The notes under the pieces are model-generated. The model was given only the letters and a program-made list of their open reading frames with translations. It searched no databases and was not told the origin of the DNA. The translations under genes and the position numbers were made by a program. A DNA stretch of 64,000 nt from Ilex aquifolium (Eukaryota > Streptophyta > Magnoliopsida > Aquifoliales > Aquifoliaceae), in assembly GCA_951799425.1 (NCBI GenBank), contig OX637392.1, positions 58,877,093 to 58,941,092 on the forward strand. Reading direction: 5' to 3'. This document shows, piece by piece, positions 1-11,566 of the stretch (its first letter is position 1; every line of letters starts with the position of its first letter).

Positions 1-1180
1 ATTTGGTGCATGCTCAACAGAAAGGTAGGTGACAAAGTAGGGGTGCAGATTCAGGGAATGATACTTTATTTAATGTTTACCACCCAAATAAAACCCATTT
101 AATTGATCCGGATACCCATATGCCCTCAAGAATGGCCCAGACATCACAAAGCACTTGTCCCCTTTATCCTACAAATTTATTTTGAACCTAACATATAAAA
201 TTAGAATTAGATGGCTTCAAGGAACTATCCTTCACTTGTTATCAGTCAATGTTTCCTACAGAAACCTTAAAAAAAAGAAGCAAAAAAGGCCATTCGGTGC
301 ATATATAAATATATATGTACACACCTCAAAAGGGAACAACGATCACATGATTGAAACTTGGCCGCTGATTGTGAGATCATGAATTTGAATATTTTTAGGG
401 TCATTCGTACGTAGAACTAATACCCCACAATATCTACTTGTTTATTTGGCGTTCGGAATTACGAAAGCTCCACAATTAGGCAAGCTAGCATATGCAATTT
501 TTTTTATTGGGTTGTTAAACTCACCGTGGATACCCTCTTTTTCTTTTTTGGTTAAGTATCACATATGCTTTTCTACTGGATGCACATGTAGATACAGTCC
601 TAAATCCTAATGCCCAAACATGGCTTCAATGCCTACCATTTATGAAATGAAATGTTTGGTGTCATCAACACCGATTTCTTTAGACTCTGCTTAATATAAA
701 CAAGCCTAAACATAACATGTTTCTGGTAACTAGGAGCTATCCAGACTGGATTAAGACACTTGAACTTGGGATGTCTTAAGCCTCTTGAACTTTAAAGCCT
801 TCAACTCTAGAGGTCTGCATAGTCTTGAACCACTCTCCAAGTAAATATGTCTAAACTGTTCTTGTTCACCATGGCTGACCATCTTAGCATATGATTAGTT
901 GCAAAAAGACGGCACAGAGCAGTCAAGATATTAATTGGCAATTAACTTTGGAGGAGCTAGCGAATCATATTGGGTCAACTACTAGCTAGCTAGAACATCT
1001 TATGATATGACTACTCTTCTAATTGATTCCGTAACGCAAACTTCCTAAAGTGACGTCTAACTAAAATTTAATTTAAGAAGGCCAACTTGGTTGGCTTTGA
1101 AAGTATGCAAGCTCAAATTAAGAAAGAGAGAGTTAAGATTACTTAGGAATTCGGAAAGAGAGAAGGGATTAAATCTACTA
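1..1180. other. Intergenic, no gene seen
   Basis: AT-rich DNA with stop codons in all frames. The short open frames have no recognisable domain and no convincing splice sites. I see no RNA gene or terminal-repeat element here. Confidence 0.5.
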
Positions 1181-1182
1181 CA

Positions 1183-1375
1183 TATTAGTTTCAAAGGAGT
1201 TCGAGGAAAACCATGAACACTGGTTTTGGTGGTAGTCTGTTTGGAAGAACACATTCATAAGTAATTTAATATAGGAATTAGTGAGCTGTCGAAGGACTTG
1301 TAGCACAATCAACACGAACCAGCAGGGTTGAAATGTGAATAAGAGACAACTTGCTTCTTTCTTGCCCATAACTGC
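1183..1375. repeat. Left copy of a dispersed direct repeat
   Basis: Blocks of this segment reappear at 2425-2480 and 2795-2915. Both copies hold the TTTCAAAGGA-GAGGAAAACCA type block, then the block around AATATAGGAATT, then GTGAATAAGAGACAACTTGC. The right copy is split by about 315 bp of unrelated DNA. A Helitron-like element lies between the two copies. No coding potential was recognised. Confidence 0.6.
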
Positions 1376-1461
1376 AAAAATGCTACCTCATGTGTTATTG
1401 ACCTCCATTAAGTTAATCAAATATTAATATTATGAGATACCTGTATAAGTACTATAAAATA

Positions 1462-2403
1462 CTTATATAATAAAGTAGTTTACAATTCAAATTTCAAAAA
1501 TAAACAAAATGATTTTTGTTTTTCGCGGTTCAAATCGCTTTAAATTTTACTTTAAAGTTAATCTAACAGCTAATATTAACACCCTAAATTTAATAGAAAA
1601 AATAGGCTTCTAAGGATATGTTTAGAGTGTCTTTTTAAAAATAGTACTAGAAATTATTTCTCATAAGTACTTTAAAAAAAAAAATAGTGTTTGAACTGTC
1701 CTACCACTATCTCTACCCCCACCACCACTACCTCTACCACCACCATCGACGCCGCCGTCGTCACCACCACCACCACTGCCGCCACTACCGCCGTCTCCAC
1801 CACCATAGTCGTCGCCGCCGCCACCACCGCCGCCGCCACTACCATCGTCATCACCATTACCGCCACCACAGCCATCGCCGCCGCCACCACCACCGTCGCC
1901 GCCATCGCCATCACCGCCACCACCACCACCACCACCATCGCCACAATCGCCACCACCACCACCGTCGCCGCCACCACCACATTGTCGTCGTCGTCACTGT
2001 TGCCGCCACCGTCGCCACCACCACCACCATCGCCACAATCGCCACCACCACCACCACCGCAGCCGTCGTCGCCGCCGCCACCACCACATTGTCGTCGTCG
2101 TCACTGTCGCCGCCACCGTCGCCACCACCGCCACCGCCACCAATGCCGCCGCCGCCACCACCACTGCCACCATCGATGCCATCGTCGCCGCCACCACGGT
2201 CATTGCCACCCACCACAACCATCACCGTCTCCTATCACCACCACCACCACCTCCACCTCCACCTTACACCCCCACTACAACTGATGCTTAAATTCATTAA
2301 TTGCTCTTCTATGTTTGTGATTTGATTTTGGATATAAATACAAATATGTTTATTATTTACCATTTTTTATTACTTTGTGCCTTCAGGCAGAGGCAATAAC
2401 TAG
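1462..2403 (+). mobile_element. Helitron-like non-autonomous element, copy A
   Basis: The right end has the Helitron signature: a short hairpin (2377-2390, stem TGCC/GGCA), a spacer of about 10 bp, and terminal CTAG (2400-2403) followed by host T. The left end matches the other copies (TATATAATAAAG and the following 150 bp), but the first two bases read CT instead of TC. The core (about 1700-2280) is an impure CCA/CCG trinucleotide array. No Rep/helicase is encoded, so it would need a helper. Other copies are at 5450-6306 and 49310-51281. Confidence 0.7.
1700..2280. repeat. CCA/CCG trinucleotide array inside Helitron copy A
   Basis: About 580 bp of impure CCA, CCG and TCG triplets. Because the period is 3, several frames stay open on both strands and give His/Arg-, Thr/Pro- or Val/Ala-only translations. 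These are simple-sequence artefacts and not genes. Confidence 0.9.
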
Positions 2404-2424
2404 TACTTATATAAGTTATATTAG

Positions 2425-2915
2425 TTTCAAAGGACTTCAAGGAAAACCAAGGATATATACTCTTGTTTTGGTGGTATTTTTGTGTTTAATTAGCAATATT
2501 TAAGTTGGTTTGTTTGTGCTGAAATTGCATGTTTCAAAATCACTCTCACCCATTCAAACACCCACACGACACCACTCGATTCCCCAAAAAACCTTCCACC
2601 ACTCAAAAGGTAGGGTTGGGTAAAGAGACATTTACCAGATTCGATGAGATTCAATTTAATATGGGTTTGAATGGCACAACTACCTGTAATTCAGATAAGA
2701 ACGAAAATAATTCATAACCCTATCTATCCATACAATAATTTCATCAACTGGACTCTCAATAATGTGGTTAAATTGGGTCCTTTAAATAAAAAAGATGAGA
2801 ATCACATTCATGAGTAATTAATATAGGAATTGGGAGGCCTTTTAAGGGACTTCTAGCACAGTCAGCATGAACCCCACAGGTTTGAAATGTGAATAAGAGA
2901 CAACTTGCTTCTCTT
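2425..2915. repeat. Right copy of the dispersed direct repeat
   Basis: Matches 1183-1375 in two blocks (2425-2480 and 2795-2915), separated by about 315 bp with no match. It probably reflects an old local duplication that later took insertions. Confidence 0.55.
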
Positions 2916-3856
2916 AGTTTTTATAAATGGCCAGCTTTTCCTCTTAAGAAGTGAAGTTGACATCATAATTAATATCTAACATGATGTAATAAACATTTCA
3001 AAATAATCAAACAACATAAGAACATGTCATTGATTCTATTCCCTTTATAAAAGTGATTGCTGATGTATTATGTCTATAATATATCAAGTTAAGATTTATA
3101 ACGACACACCAACAAAAAACAGTCGTATCGAATACATAAAATTTTCATATATAGTGACATTTTATGTGATAAATTGATGCCTAGACTCGTTGCTCGAGAT
3201 CTAACCTTTTGGCCACCAACCTCCACCCACAAGAAAATGATTACAACTTTCATAAGTCTGTGCAGTTATGATGATCCTGATGAAATGAAAACATTAGAAC
3301 TAACAAAGTTTGAAAAGTGTCATCCTACTAACAATGTTTGAAAAGCGTCATCCTACTTTAGTAAGGCTTTAAACGTGTCACTTTGCGTGCCAGAAGGCGA
3401 TTACCATGATCTAAAGCAATACTTGATTATGTTCTAACAAAAAAACTATTACACCTACATTGTTGTCACTTGTCAAACATATAATTGATGAGACTAATAC
3501 ATTGTATAAGAATTGAACCATTTATTTTTATTTAATGGATAGTAATTATAGCCGTCACCACTTTCAAAATCAGCATAGTCAATGAATAAAGTTGGAGTAC
3601 ACTATGGAGAGTCAATAAAAGTTTACTTGGTCCAACGCAAAGTCGCAAATCTTTATTATATGGTTGATGTCATAATTATCTACTGCTAAAACTTCATTAT
3701 AGTCAAATTCAAAGTTGCAAATGTTGCATTTAATTAATTGTCACAAAGTCTATGTATTCATGAGAAAGATTGGGTGGAGGTTGTTCACTAATGTCTGAAA
3801 CTCGTTCACTAGTAGAATACCAATATCAACGTGAATAACGATTTATTCATGGTGTT
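2916..3856. repeat. Intergenic; 28-bp tandem duplication at 3302-3357
   Basis: Mostly unremarkable AT-rich DNA. Positions 3302-3329 and 3330-3357 are two copies of a 28-bp unit containing GAAAAGYGTCATCCTACT. No gene was recognised. Confidence 0.55.
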
Positions 3857-4434
3857 TGATGATGCACAAATTAGTTTGTACATTACCTGTCAAGTAACAG
3901 TAATAAATGTAGTAATTAAAGTAGAGAGAGAAGACGAAAATTATAGTGGTTCAATCAATGTGACCTACGTCCACTTATAAATTGCTAGAGTTGCCGGGTA
4001 CTTTATTAGCTCAGAGATATAGGGAGAGCAGAGAGTACAAGTTTAGAGAAGGAGATAAGATATGTGCTCTGTTGAGTGTGATGCCCCCCAAGTGTTGGTG
4101 AGACTTACAATTTATAGTCGTCCTCCTAACAGATTTGGACGAGATATTAGTAGCTAGTTGGCTAGTCTGTTGGATCTGGCGTCCTCCTCTCAACGGGCGA
4201 GGCGGTTGAGGTACTCTCCATGAGACTCGGTCAAAGGATGACATGGGGTATTGACTATTTCCAAGGCGGCGTGGATGAGCTCTTAGATGACCCTGCATGC
4301 TCCTCTACTGATGTAGCTCCTGAAATTTGATAAGCTTGACCGGTGTAGACTTCTTTGGGTTTGGCTAACTGGACCTCTTGGAGTTGGACCGTTGGACTTG
4401 TAACATGAGTTGAACCCTTGGGTTTGACCCATCA
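3857..4434 (-). mobile_element. Solo LTR of the gag-only retroelement family
   Basis: Begins TGATGATGCACAAATT and ends GACCCATCA, as the two LTRs at 51282 and 54949 do. It shares with them the AGAGAAGAC, GACCTACGTCCACTT, GATGCCCCCCAAGTG and ACAATTTATAGTCGTC blocks in the same order. Its length is 578 bp against 580 bp. Flanks GTGTT (3852-3856) and GTGTC (4435-4439) fit a 5-bp target duplication with one later change. No internal region adjoins it, so it is best read as the product of LTR-LTR recombination. It is clearly more diverged than the 51-55 kb pair. The strand is set by that complete element. Confidence 0.82.
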
Positions 4435-4849
4435 GTGTCGATTACACCTATAATGAATTCATTCTAATCTCAAAAATCTCCCATCTATTTTGATTATCTT
4501 GATCTAAAAAAACCCAAAAAGAACCAAAAGAAGATGTCCTCTTTAGTACTTAACTACATTTAACAATCACTAAAAATCAGGCACACTCATTCGTGTGCAA
4601 TGGTTATCGGAACCATAATTTAAAAAATTTAAGAAGAAATTAAAGAAAAACGAAGTGCAAGGATAAGTGAGAGAGACACTAGAATGACCCAAAAAAAAAA
4701 AAAGATCAAGATAATAATACGTCCAAGCCTGGAAAAGCAAATATAAAAGTTTGAGAGATGGAGACAACAAGATTAGTACTATATAAATTTCACATAGTAG
4801 AGACAAAAAAAATTGTCCTCTTTTGCGGCTATGGGTGTCCTACTCTACC
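4435..4849. other. Intergenic, no feature seen
   Basis: AT-rich DNA between a solo LTR and a small inverted-repeat element. No gene, RNA or repeat was recognised. Confidence 0.45.
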
Positions 4850-4852
4850 TTA

Positions 4853-5326
4853 TGTTCCTTTTGGTAGAAAGAATAAAAAATAGGAGGAATGAAAAATAAG
4901 AGAGATATACTTTTTATCCTTCAACGAAAGAAAATAAGAATAATACAATTTCCTTCATTTTGTGTTTGGTAAGATAGATGAAAAATAAAAATAAATAATT
5001 TTTTTTTTGCGTTTGATAAGATGGAAAAATATTTTCATATTTTTAAAAAAGTATAAATACATATTTTATTATTATATATATATGTATATATCAAAAAATA
5101 TATAGACAAATAAGATACATTTCAACACAAATAATTAGTTTTTTATCCACTTTCCTTTCGATTTTGGAGAGATTGATTTTGGTGAGTTGGAAAGAAAACG
5201 CATACATCCACATTTCTATCTTTCCTATTTTCTTTTCTTACTAAACTTGATATTTTATCTATCCCTTCAACTTTTTATTCTTCTAATTTTTCATCCTTTT
5301 ATTTTTTTATCGTACCGAACGGAGCA
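4853..5326. mobile_element. Tourist/PIF-Harbinger-like MITE
   Basis: 474 bp bounded by imperfect inverted repeats: TGTTCCTTTTGGTA at the left, and at the right the reverse complement reads TGCTCCGTTCGGTA (11 of 14 match). Similarity continues inward over about 40 bp of A-rich sequence. The flanks are TTA on both sides (4850-4852 and 5327-5329), the usual 3-bp target of PIF/Harbinger elements. No transposase is encoded. Confidence 0.75.
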
Positions 5327-5449
5327 TTAGTTTCGCAATGAACATACATCTAATTTGTGTAATTGTTTAGCTAAGCAATGACATGTCATTATCGTGTGGT
5401 AGCACACTGTGGTCTGTTGATTTAACTCATCTCTTATTATATATAATAA

Positions 5450-6306
5450 CTAATTATTGTATGTACCTGAGGCACATAATAATAAAAAAAAATGGTAAAC
5501 AATAAATATATTTGTATTCACATCTAAAATTAAATAACAAATATAGAGGAGAGAAAAATGAATTTAAGCATCGATTATAGTAGGAATGAGCGATGGTAGT
5601 GGTGGTGGGGTGGTGATGACTGTGGTGGTGGTAGTGGTAATGGTCGTGAGGGGTGGTGGTGAGGCGATAGCGGTAGTGGTGGTGGCGTGGCGCCAATAGT
5701 AATGACGACGGTGGTGATAGTATGGGGCAGTGGTGGTTGTTGTGGAAGAAGTGGTGGTGGGGTGACAACGACAGTGGTAAGACAGTGGGGGTGGTGGTGG
5801 GGGTGGGTTGGCAACAATGGTGATAGTAAGGGGTGGTATGGTAACGACAGCGATGACGGGGAGGTGGTGGTAGTGGTGAGGCGGTGACATTGGTGGTGGT
5901 GACGGTAGAGGTGGTAATGGTAGTGGTGATGATGGTGGGGAGTAGTTTGGTGGTGGGGTGGGGTGGGGTGGCGGTGATGGTGGTAATGGTAATGGTGGTG
6001 GGGAGTGGTGGTGGTAGTGGTGATGGTGGTGGGGCGATGGGGGTGATAGTGGTAGTGGTGGTGGTGGGGTGATTCCAAACATTACTTTTATTTTTAAAGT
6101 ATTTATGAGAAATTATAAGTATTAAAAATACTTTTAAAAAGTCACCACAAACACACCATTAGAGACCTATTTTCCCTATTTTAGATTGTTAATATTAGCC
6201 GTCAGATTAACTTTACAGTAAATTCAAAGAGATCTCAACTGCGAATAACAAAAGTCATTTTGTTTATCTTTTGAGATTTGAATTGTATTGTAGTTTATTA
6301 TATAGA
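5450..6306 (-). mobile_element. Helitron-like non-autonomous element, copy B
   Basis: On the minus strand the element starts TCTATATAATAAA (6306 downward) after a host A and ends near 5450 before a host T, which fits insertion between A and T. The 3' hairpin is decayed and the CTAG end reads TTAG, so this copy is old. The core (about 5575-6075) is a GGT-rich array on the plus strand, i.e. CCA in the element's own direction, as in copy A. Confidence 0.65.
5575..6075. repeat. GGT/CCA trinucleotide array inside Helitron copy B
   Basis: About 500 bp of impure GGT repeats. Open frames across it on both strands are low-complexity and were not annotated as genes. Confidence 0.9.
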
Positions 6307-6672
6307 TATAATATGGTACAGTAAGCAGCGACAAGCCTAATCTTTTCAATCTATGGAATAAAACGTAATTAAGCTGGTAAAACAACTCAGCATGTTGCAC
6401 TAGAAACACAACCATGATAATTAAATAATTCAGTTCATTGTTTACGAATATTCTCAGTACATATGGTCCATCCGTTTTTACAATGCTGGTTCATCATTTA
6501 GCTAAAATTCTAACACAAGTGCCTAGACATCTGTTAGATTATTGTTTTGTACACATTCGAAGGTTTTAAATGGTGCTCTAAGGCAGTATATGTGTAGCTA
6601 CTTTATGAATTCATTCATATTCATCATATATGACTCATCTGAACCCTCTCATGCACACAAGCAAAACCTTTG

Positions 6673-7130
6673 GGCTTGTTTGGATGAATTTTAGGGAGGG
6701 ATTTTGATTGATTTCTCCAAATTTTTTCAAATTCAAATCTTTTTTTGTAAAGATGAGAGTCAACATTCAATTCAGTTCATACTCATGTCTGGTATGCAAC
6801 ACATACACATATAAGACCAAGAGATATATCATAATTATTAATAACTATTTTTCCTGTAAATGACTATTTTATCATTGATCAATTCAATTCATATTCATGT
6901 TAAGAGGTACAATTGTTTTTTAGATTCTTAACTCCTTACCCATCTTCTCAAACCCACCTCCGCCTAAGTTTGACGAAATCTATGATCATGAGTTTAACCT
7001 TCGAGTCAATTACAGACCGGGTTTGAAAACCAAAGATTGAATTTTTTATACAAGAGATTGTGAGAAATTTCGGACTATTTTTTTTAAATTCATCTTATTA
7101 AATTATCTCTTGCCTTCTGACCAAACAGCC
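6673..7130. mobile_element. Possible PIF-like inverted-repeat element
   Basis: GGGCTTGTTTGG at the left and CCAAACAGCCCC at the right form a short inverted repeat (10 of 12). No matching target duplication is visible and the inner parts do not pair well, so this is only a candidate. Confidence 0.35.
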
Positions 7131-7214
7131 CCGTGAGGGATGAGATGGACATATGGAGACCAAATCCTGTGTTTACGGTTTTAGCATTGGCAAAGTGATT
7201 TTCTGTACTTGGGA

Positions 7215-7300
7215 ACCATCGAACGTGTCGGACTCCACGTTACATCTCCAGTCCACACTGCTGCTGGCAACCACGTGTCTTTACGTGTTAATTTATTGAA
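7215..7300 (+). promoter_or_regulatory. ABRE/G-box cluster upstream of the ARM gene
   Basis: Several ACGT-core motifs occur within 75 bp: GAACGTGTCGG, CCACGTTAC, a G-box CACGTG at 7272-7277 and TTACGTGTTA next to it. They lie about 850 bp upstream of the ARM-repeat start codon. Such clusters are typical of bZIP-bound (abscisic acid or stress) promoters. Function here is inferred. Confidence 0.4.
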
Positions 7301-8068
7301 ATACTCTACAGAACAGCCGTCTTGGGCTCCACGATCCTCAAAACCCCTACTACACACACCGTTGGATCTTGATCGCACGGCGTGGAATAGGAGAAGCTAA
7401 AGACACACAACTCATCACATCACAGCCAATTTCCCTGTCGCTGACTCAAAACGAGTGGTGAAGGCGTTGAGCTCTAGTCACTTCATCATAACCTTTCATC
7501 ACAATCATGGGCAATTTTGGGATTTCACTGTCCAAAAAAGCAAGCTGAAAAGGTTCTGTAAAAGTTCAAACGACGTCATTTCAATTCCCCCCCGCCGACA
7601 ATCCAACCGAAGCTGCCAAGATAGAATACTAACGTCAAACCCTTCGATTGGGACGGTGACAATCATCTCCAACCTTATTTATTCAAATTAAATTAATGAT
7701 GGGGATAATTCCATGTGGGCCACAAACTTGGACCCATGCCCTGCTGGCTTCAACTTTTGGTCTGTGACCACGATCAGCAACAGTACCTCGTGACTTTATC
7801 ACTAACCCGAAAACCAAAGCCAACCAAAAAATAAGAGTAACGTGGGTTTTATTTGAAAATTTAATGATGTAATTTTAATAGAATTATTGAATTTTTAAAT
7901 AATTGTTCAAATAAGGTTCAAATAACTTTTTTTTTTTAAATAAATAGACCAAATCCACTCATTTACTCCACCCATTAAAATCCATTCCATTCACTGCCTT
8001 CTCTTTCCTCTCTGCAACTCCACCATTATTCTCAACCCTTCAAAGCTAGCTCTCTCTCTCTCTCTCTC

Positions 8069-8083
8069 ATGAAAATTTCTTGA
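8069..8083 (+). promoter_or_regulatory. Minimal upstream ORF in the ARM gene leader
   Basis: ATG AAA ATT TCT TGA (four codons) directly follows a CT microsatellite (8050-8068) and ends 53 bp before the main ATG at 8137. If the transcript starts upstream of 8050, this uORF would be scanned first. The main ATG has the stronger context (AACAATGG). Confidence 0.45.
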
Positions 8084-8136
8084 AAAAACCAATCTTTATT
8101 CCCATTGCGCCTTTCTTTCTTCTGGGCTCAATAACA

Positions 8137-9967
8137 ATGGTTTCTCTTGAAGAATCTCATTCCAGTTCCACTCGCTTCTCACAACGGCGACCTTACTACA
8201 CTCCACCTCCGTCATGGAACAAGATTCAGAGACCTCTCGGCCGCTCCATGCGCACTATCCGCTCCAATCTCTTCCAGACCGACCAGTCTTGCTCATTTCC
8301 AGGTCCAACCACACCCGAAAGATCAGCCAATGTCTCCGAAAATTTAACCGATTCTGTCATCGACCTCCGACTCGGCGAACTTGCTTCTCGTACCAACCAA
8401 TCGGTCAAGTCCTCATCTTCAGAAGACGATTTTTTCGACCTGTCTCAAGCTTTCAGCGATTTCTCGGCTTGTAGCAGCGATATTTCCGGCGAGTTACAAC
8501 GTCTCGCAACTCTCCCAAATGCCGAAAACCAGGATCCGAATCCGAACTCGGAACCCGAACCGGAGCCGTGCTATGGGTTCTTGCAGAGAGAGAGCTTTTC
8601 AACGGAGATAATAGAAAGTATTTCGCCGGAGGATCTTCAACCGACAGTGAAAATCTGCATCGACGGCCTTAATTCGTCGTCGGTTGCTGTGAAAAGATCG
8701 GCGGCGGCGAAATTGAGACTACTAGCAAAGAATCGGTCTGATAATCGGGCGTTGATTGGCTCATCCGGTGCTATACCAGCTCTAGTACCTCTGTTAAAGA
8801 GTACTGATCCTTGGACTCAAGAGCATGCTGTCACAGCTTTGCTTAATCTCTCACTCCACGAAGAGAACAAAAGCTTGATAACAAACGCCGGCGCCGTGAA
8901 ATCCTTCGTGTTCGTGTTGAAAACCGGAACTGAAGCATCAAAACAGAACGCGGCGTGCGCTTTGTTGAGCTTAGCTTTGGTTGAGGAGAACAAGATTTCT
9001 ATAGGGGCTTCAGGCGCAATACCACCATTGGTGGCTTTGCTGATTAATGGGTCGAATAGAGGGAAAAAAGACGCATTGACTACGCTGTATAAGCTTTGTT
9101 CAGTGAAGCTGAATAAAGAGAGGGGGGTGAGTGCTGGGGCGGTGAAGGTGTTGGTGGGTTTGGTGGGTGAGAATGGGACGGGGTTGGCGGAGAAGGCGAT
9201 GGTGGTGCTGAGTAGTTTGGCTGGGATTGAGGAGGGGAAGCAGGCGATTGTGGAGGAAGGTGGGATTGCAGCGCTTGTGGAGGCAATTGAGGATGGGTCG
9301 GTCAAAGGGAAGGAGTTTGCGGTGTTGACGTTGTTGCAGTTGTGTGGTGATAGTGTTAGGAATCGAGGGTTGCTTGTTAGGGAAGGTGGGATTCCTCCTC
9401 TTGTCGCTCTTTCGCAGACTGGGACTGCTAAAGCCAAGCACAAGGTGAGTTTTTTTTTTATCTGTGTTCTCATCGTATTTGAATGCTTGTGGTCTGAAAT
9501 GGGTTCCTATAGTGACTTGCTGGTTATTGCAGATATATGTATCTGGATTATGCATAGCTCGTATACTGTTTAGTGCTCTGTACAAAACATGTTTTCTTGG
9601 TTAAATTAGTTCAGTCATGCGATAGATTAGCATAAAAGGAATTGCAATTTGTTTTGCAATTTGTTTTGGATGCAAAATTGTTGTTCACTTGTGCAAAAAC
9701 CAATTATATGATTGTCATGGTGTTGAAGTCTGCAAATATACATCGATCCATTGTTTATGTAACTGACTTTGGTTTTTTAGTGACTGTGATGTATTATTGT
9801 CTTGGGTGCTTGTACAAGTCAATGAATGGAATTTGAATTTTGTTCACAGCAGGATGTATTTTTTGGGTAGCTGAATTAAGACAGGGTTTAATTGTTTTTG
9901 GCAGGCTGAAACTTTACTTGGGTACCTGAGAGAACCAAGACAAGAAGCTTCTACTTCAAGCCCTTAA
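8137..9967 (+). CDS. ARM-repeat protein (PUB4-like, without a U-box)
   Basis: Two exons, 8137-9444 and 9905-9967, joined in phase 0 (AAG/GTGAGT ... GCAG/GCT), give 456 residues. The upstream in-frame codon at 8080 is TTG, so the ATG at 8137 ([12 protein letters not shown]) is the start. The N-terminal 160 residues are Ser-rich and probably disordered. From about residue 165 to 440 there are tandem armadillo repeats with the marks [32 protein letters not shown] and [10 protein letters not shown]. The C-terminus, [12 protein letters not shown], is the usual ending of this small family. No U-box is present, so it should be a protein-binding scaffold and not an E3 ligase. From memory the closest Arabidopsis match is At4g16490, which neighbours INT4, as here. 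Confidence 0.93.
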
Positions 9968-11534
9968 GAGAGGTATTTTAAATGATCTTATATTGTAATT
10001 AAGTAGTAGGTTTGTTGTCTGTATATGTAGGAAGTGTTTTGATGTTTTATACAGAGTGGTTGAGAAACTTGGTGGTTTGTGATGGAATGTCAAAAATTGG
10101 TAGAAGCTATAGTGAGAAGAAGCTAACCTTTTTAGGTGTATTATTGTTGACTAGGATTTTGGGGGTTTAGTTCCCCTCTATTGTTAATTTTGTTTTGTGG
10201 AGGCGGGAGAACTTGTTTTGCCTGGTTGGGTTTTGGGTTGTGAATTTATTATATGATCTGAGCTTATGATTCTTTTGGTTTGTTTTCGGTTTGTTTGGTC
10301 TTATTTTGTGAAAAGTAGTATGTTTGAGTTGGTTTGTGTCTTGCCTAATCATAAATGACTCTCACTCTTATGTCACCATATTTCTTTCTTTCCTTCCTTC
10401 ATTCTCTCTTTTCCTCTTACTATTTTAAAGACTTACTCTTTTTATCTCTTCATTTTGTTTACATTTTATTATACTTGTACCTAAATAATTCAAGGATTTG
10501 TCTCCTTCCATTTTTTAGCTGGCCAAGCTGCTAATAGAGTTGGTAAATCAATGCATTGTTCAGCTGAGTAGGAGTAGGTCAGCTAGCCATTTGGTCCTTT
10601 GACTCTGGATTAGCTCTTTAAAGCTTAAAAAATAATCCACCTTTGTCCTGCAGATACTCTTTCTAAGAATTATTATAACCTTTAATTCAAGTGGACTTTC
10701 TCCATTCAAAAGTTGTGTACCTTGGTGCAAGGTTGCAACAAAACATTTTTACGTATCAACAATTCAATATTAAATTCCTATTTTTTGTAGTGTTTGGAAT
10801 GTTTTGAGGTATTTTGGAAATAGAATTTTAATTTTTTTCCTTGGTTCTTGTATGTTTTCAAAACATTTTCGGCTTTCCAATCTTTGGTATTGGTCTCACT
10901 TTTCCATTTTGCATTCCTTTGAAAGGAGAAAAAAATTCGTTATAGATAGAGCCAACCATAGTTATGTACTGAACCAAAGCTTTGATCTTTCTCCTTCATG
11001 GTGGGTGGTATGAAGGCTAACTGATGACTTATTCAAATTTTTAAGCAAACCAGGGATTAGATGAAAAGGATGAAAGACGTAGTAGGTGTAGGCCCTTTGA
11101 TCTCTTAGTCTTTGGTGGAAAGTGGTTTTAGCTAGAGAGTATTGGTCCCACCAGCTTGTATGCATGTACATACATATACATAGACTGCCAGCCAGCCACC
11201 AACCTACCCCACCAAAAGATTACGTAGTTTGATGCTATCTTTATATCTTTCTTTCTCTGGGGCTTGTCGTCTTTATTAGTTCATTAGCTGGCAGGGCAGA
11301 GCAGGTGTAATGTAAGGGCTTGTCCTGTTGTTTAGATGGGTCATGCTTTTTATTTCCATCTCTTCTCCCATGCATTTTGCACTTTTGATATGGTTTTCAC
11401 CTTTTGGGGCCACATTGTTGGTTTCTCTCTTTTTTGTTGCAAGAAGAGTGTGGTGGTACCTTTGTTCATTATCTTGACTTTCTATGCCACTCTCACCATT
11501 CTTTGAAGCAAAGAAAAGGAAAATGAAGCCATTC

Positions 11535-11566
<32 letters not shown>

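Noticed and set aside
1672-2325. Long open frames rich in His/Arg, Thr or Val over the CCA/GGT arrays (also at 5454-6082, 49421-49677, 49973-51108)
   Set aside because: They are translations of trinucleotide repeats, open on both strands and in several frames, with no domain and no splice structure.
8080-8136. Extension of the ARM protein to position 8080
   Set aside because: The codon there is TTG. The first ATG, with good context and family-typical N-terminus, is at 8137.
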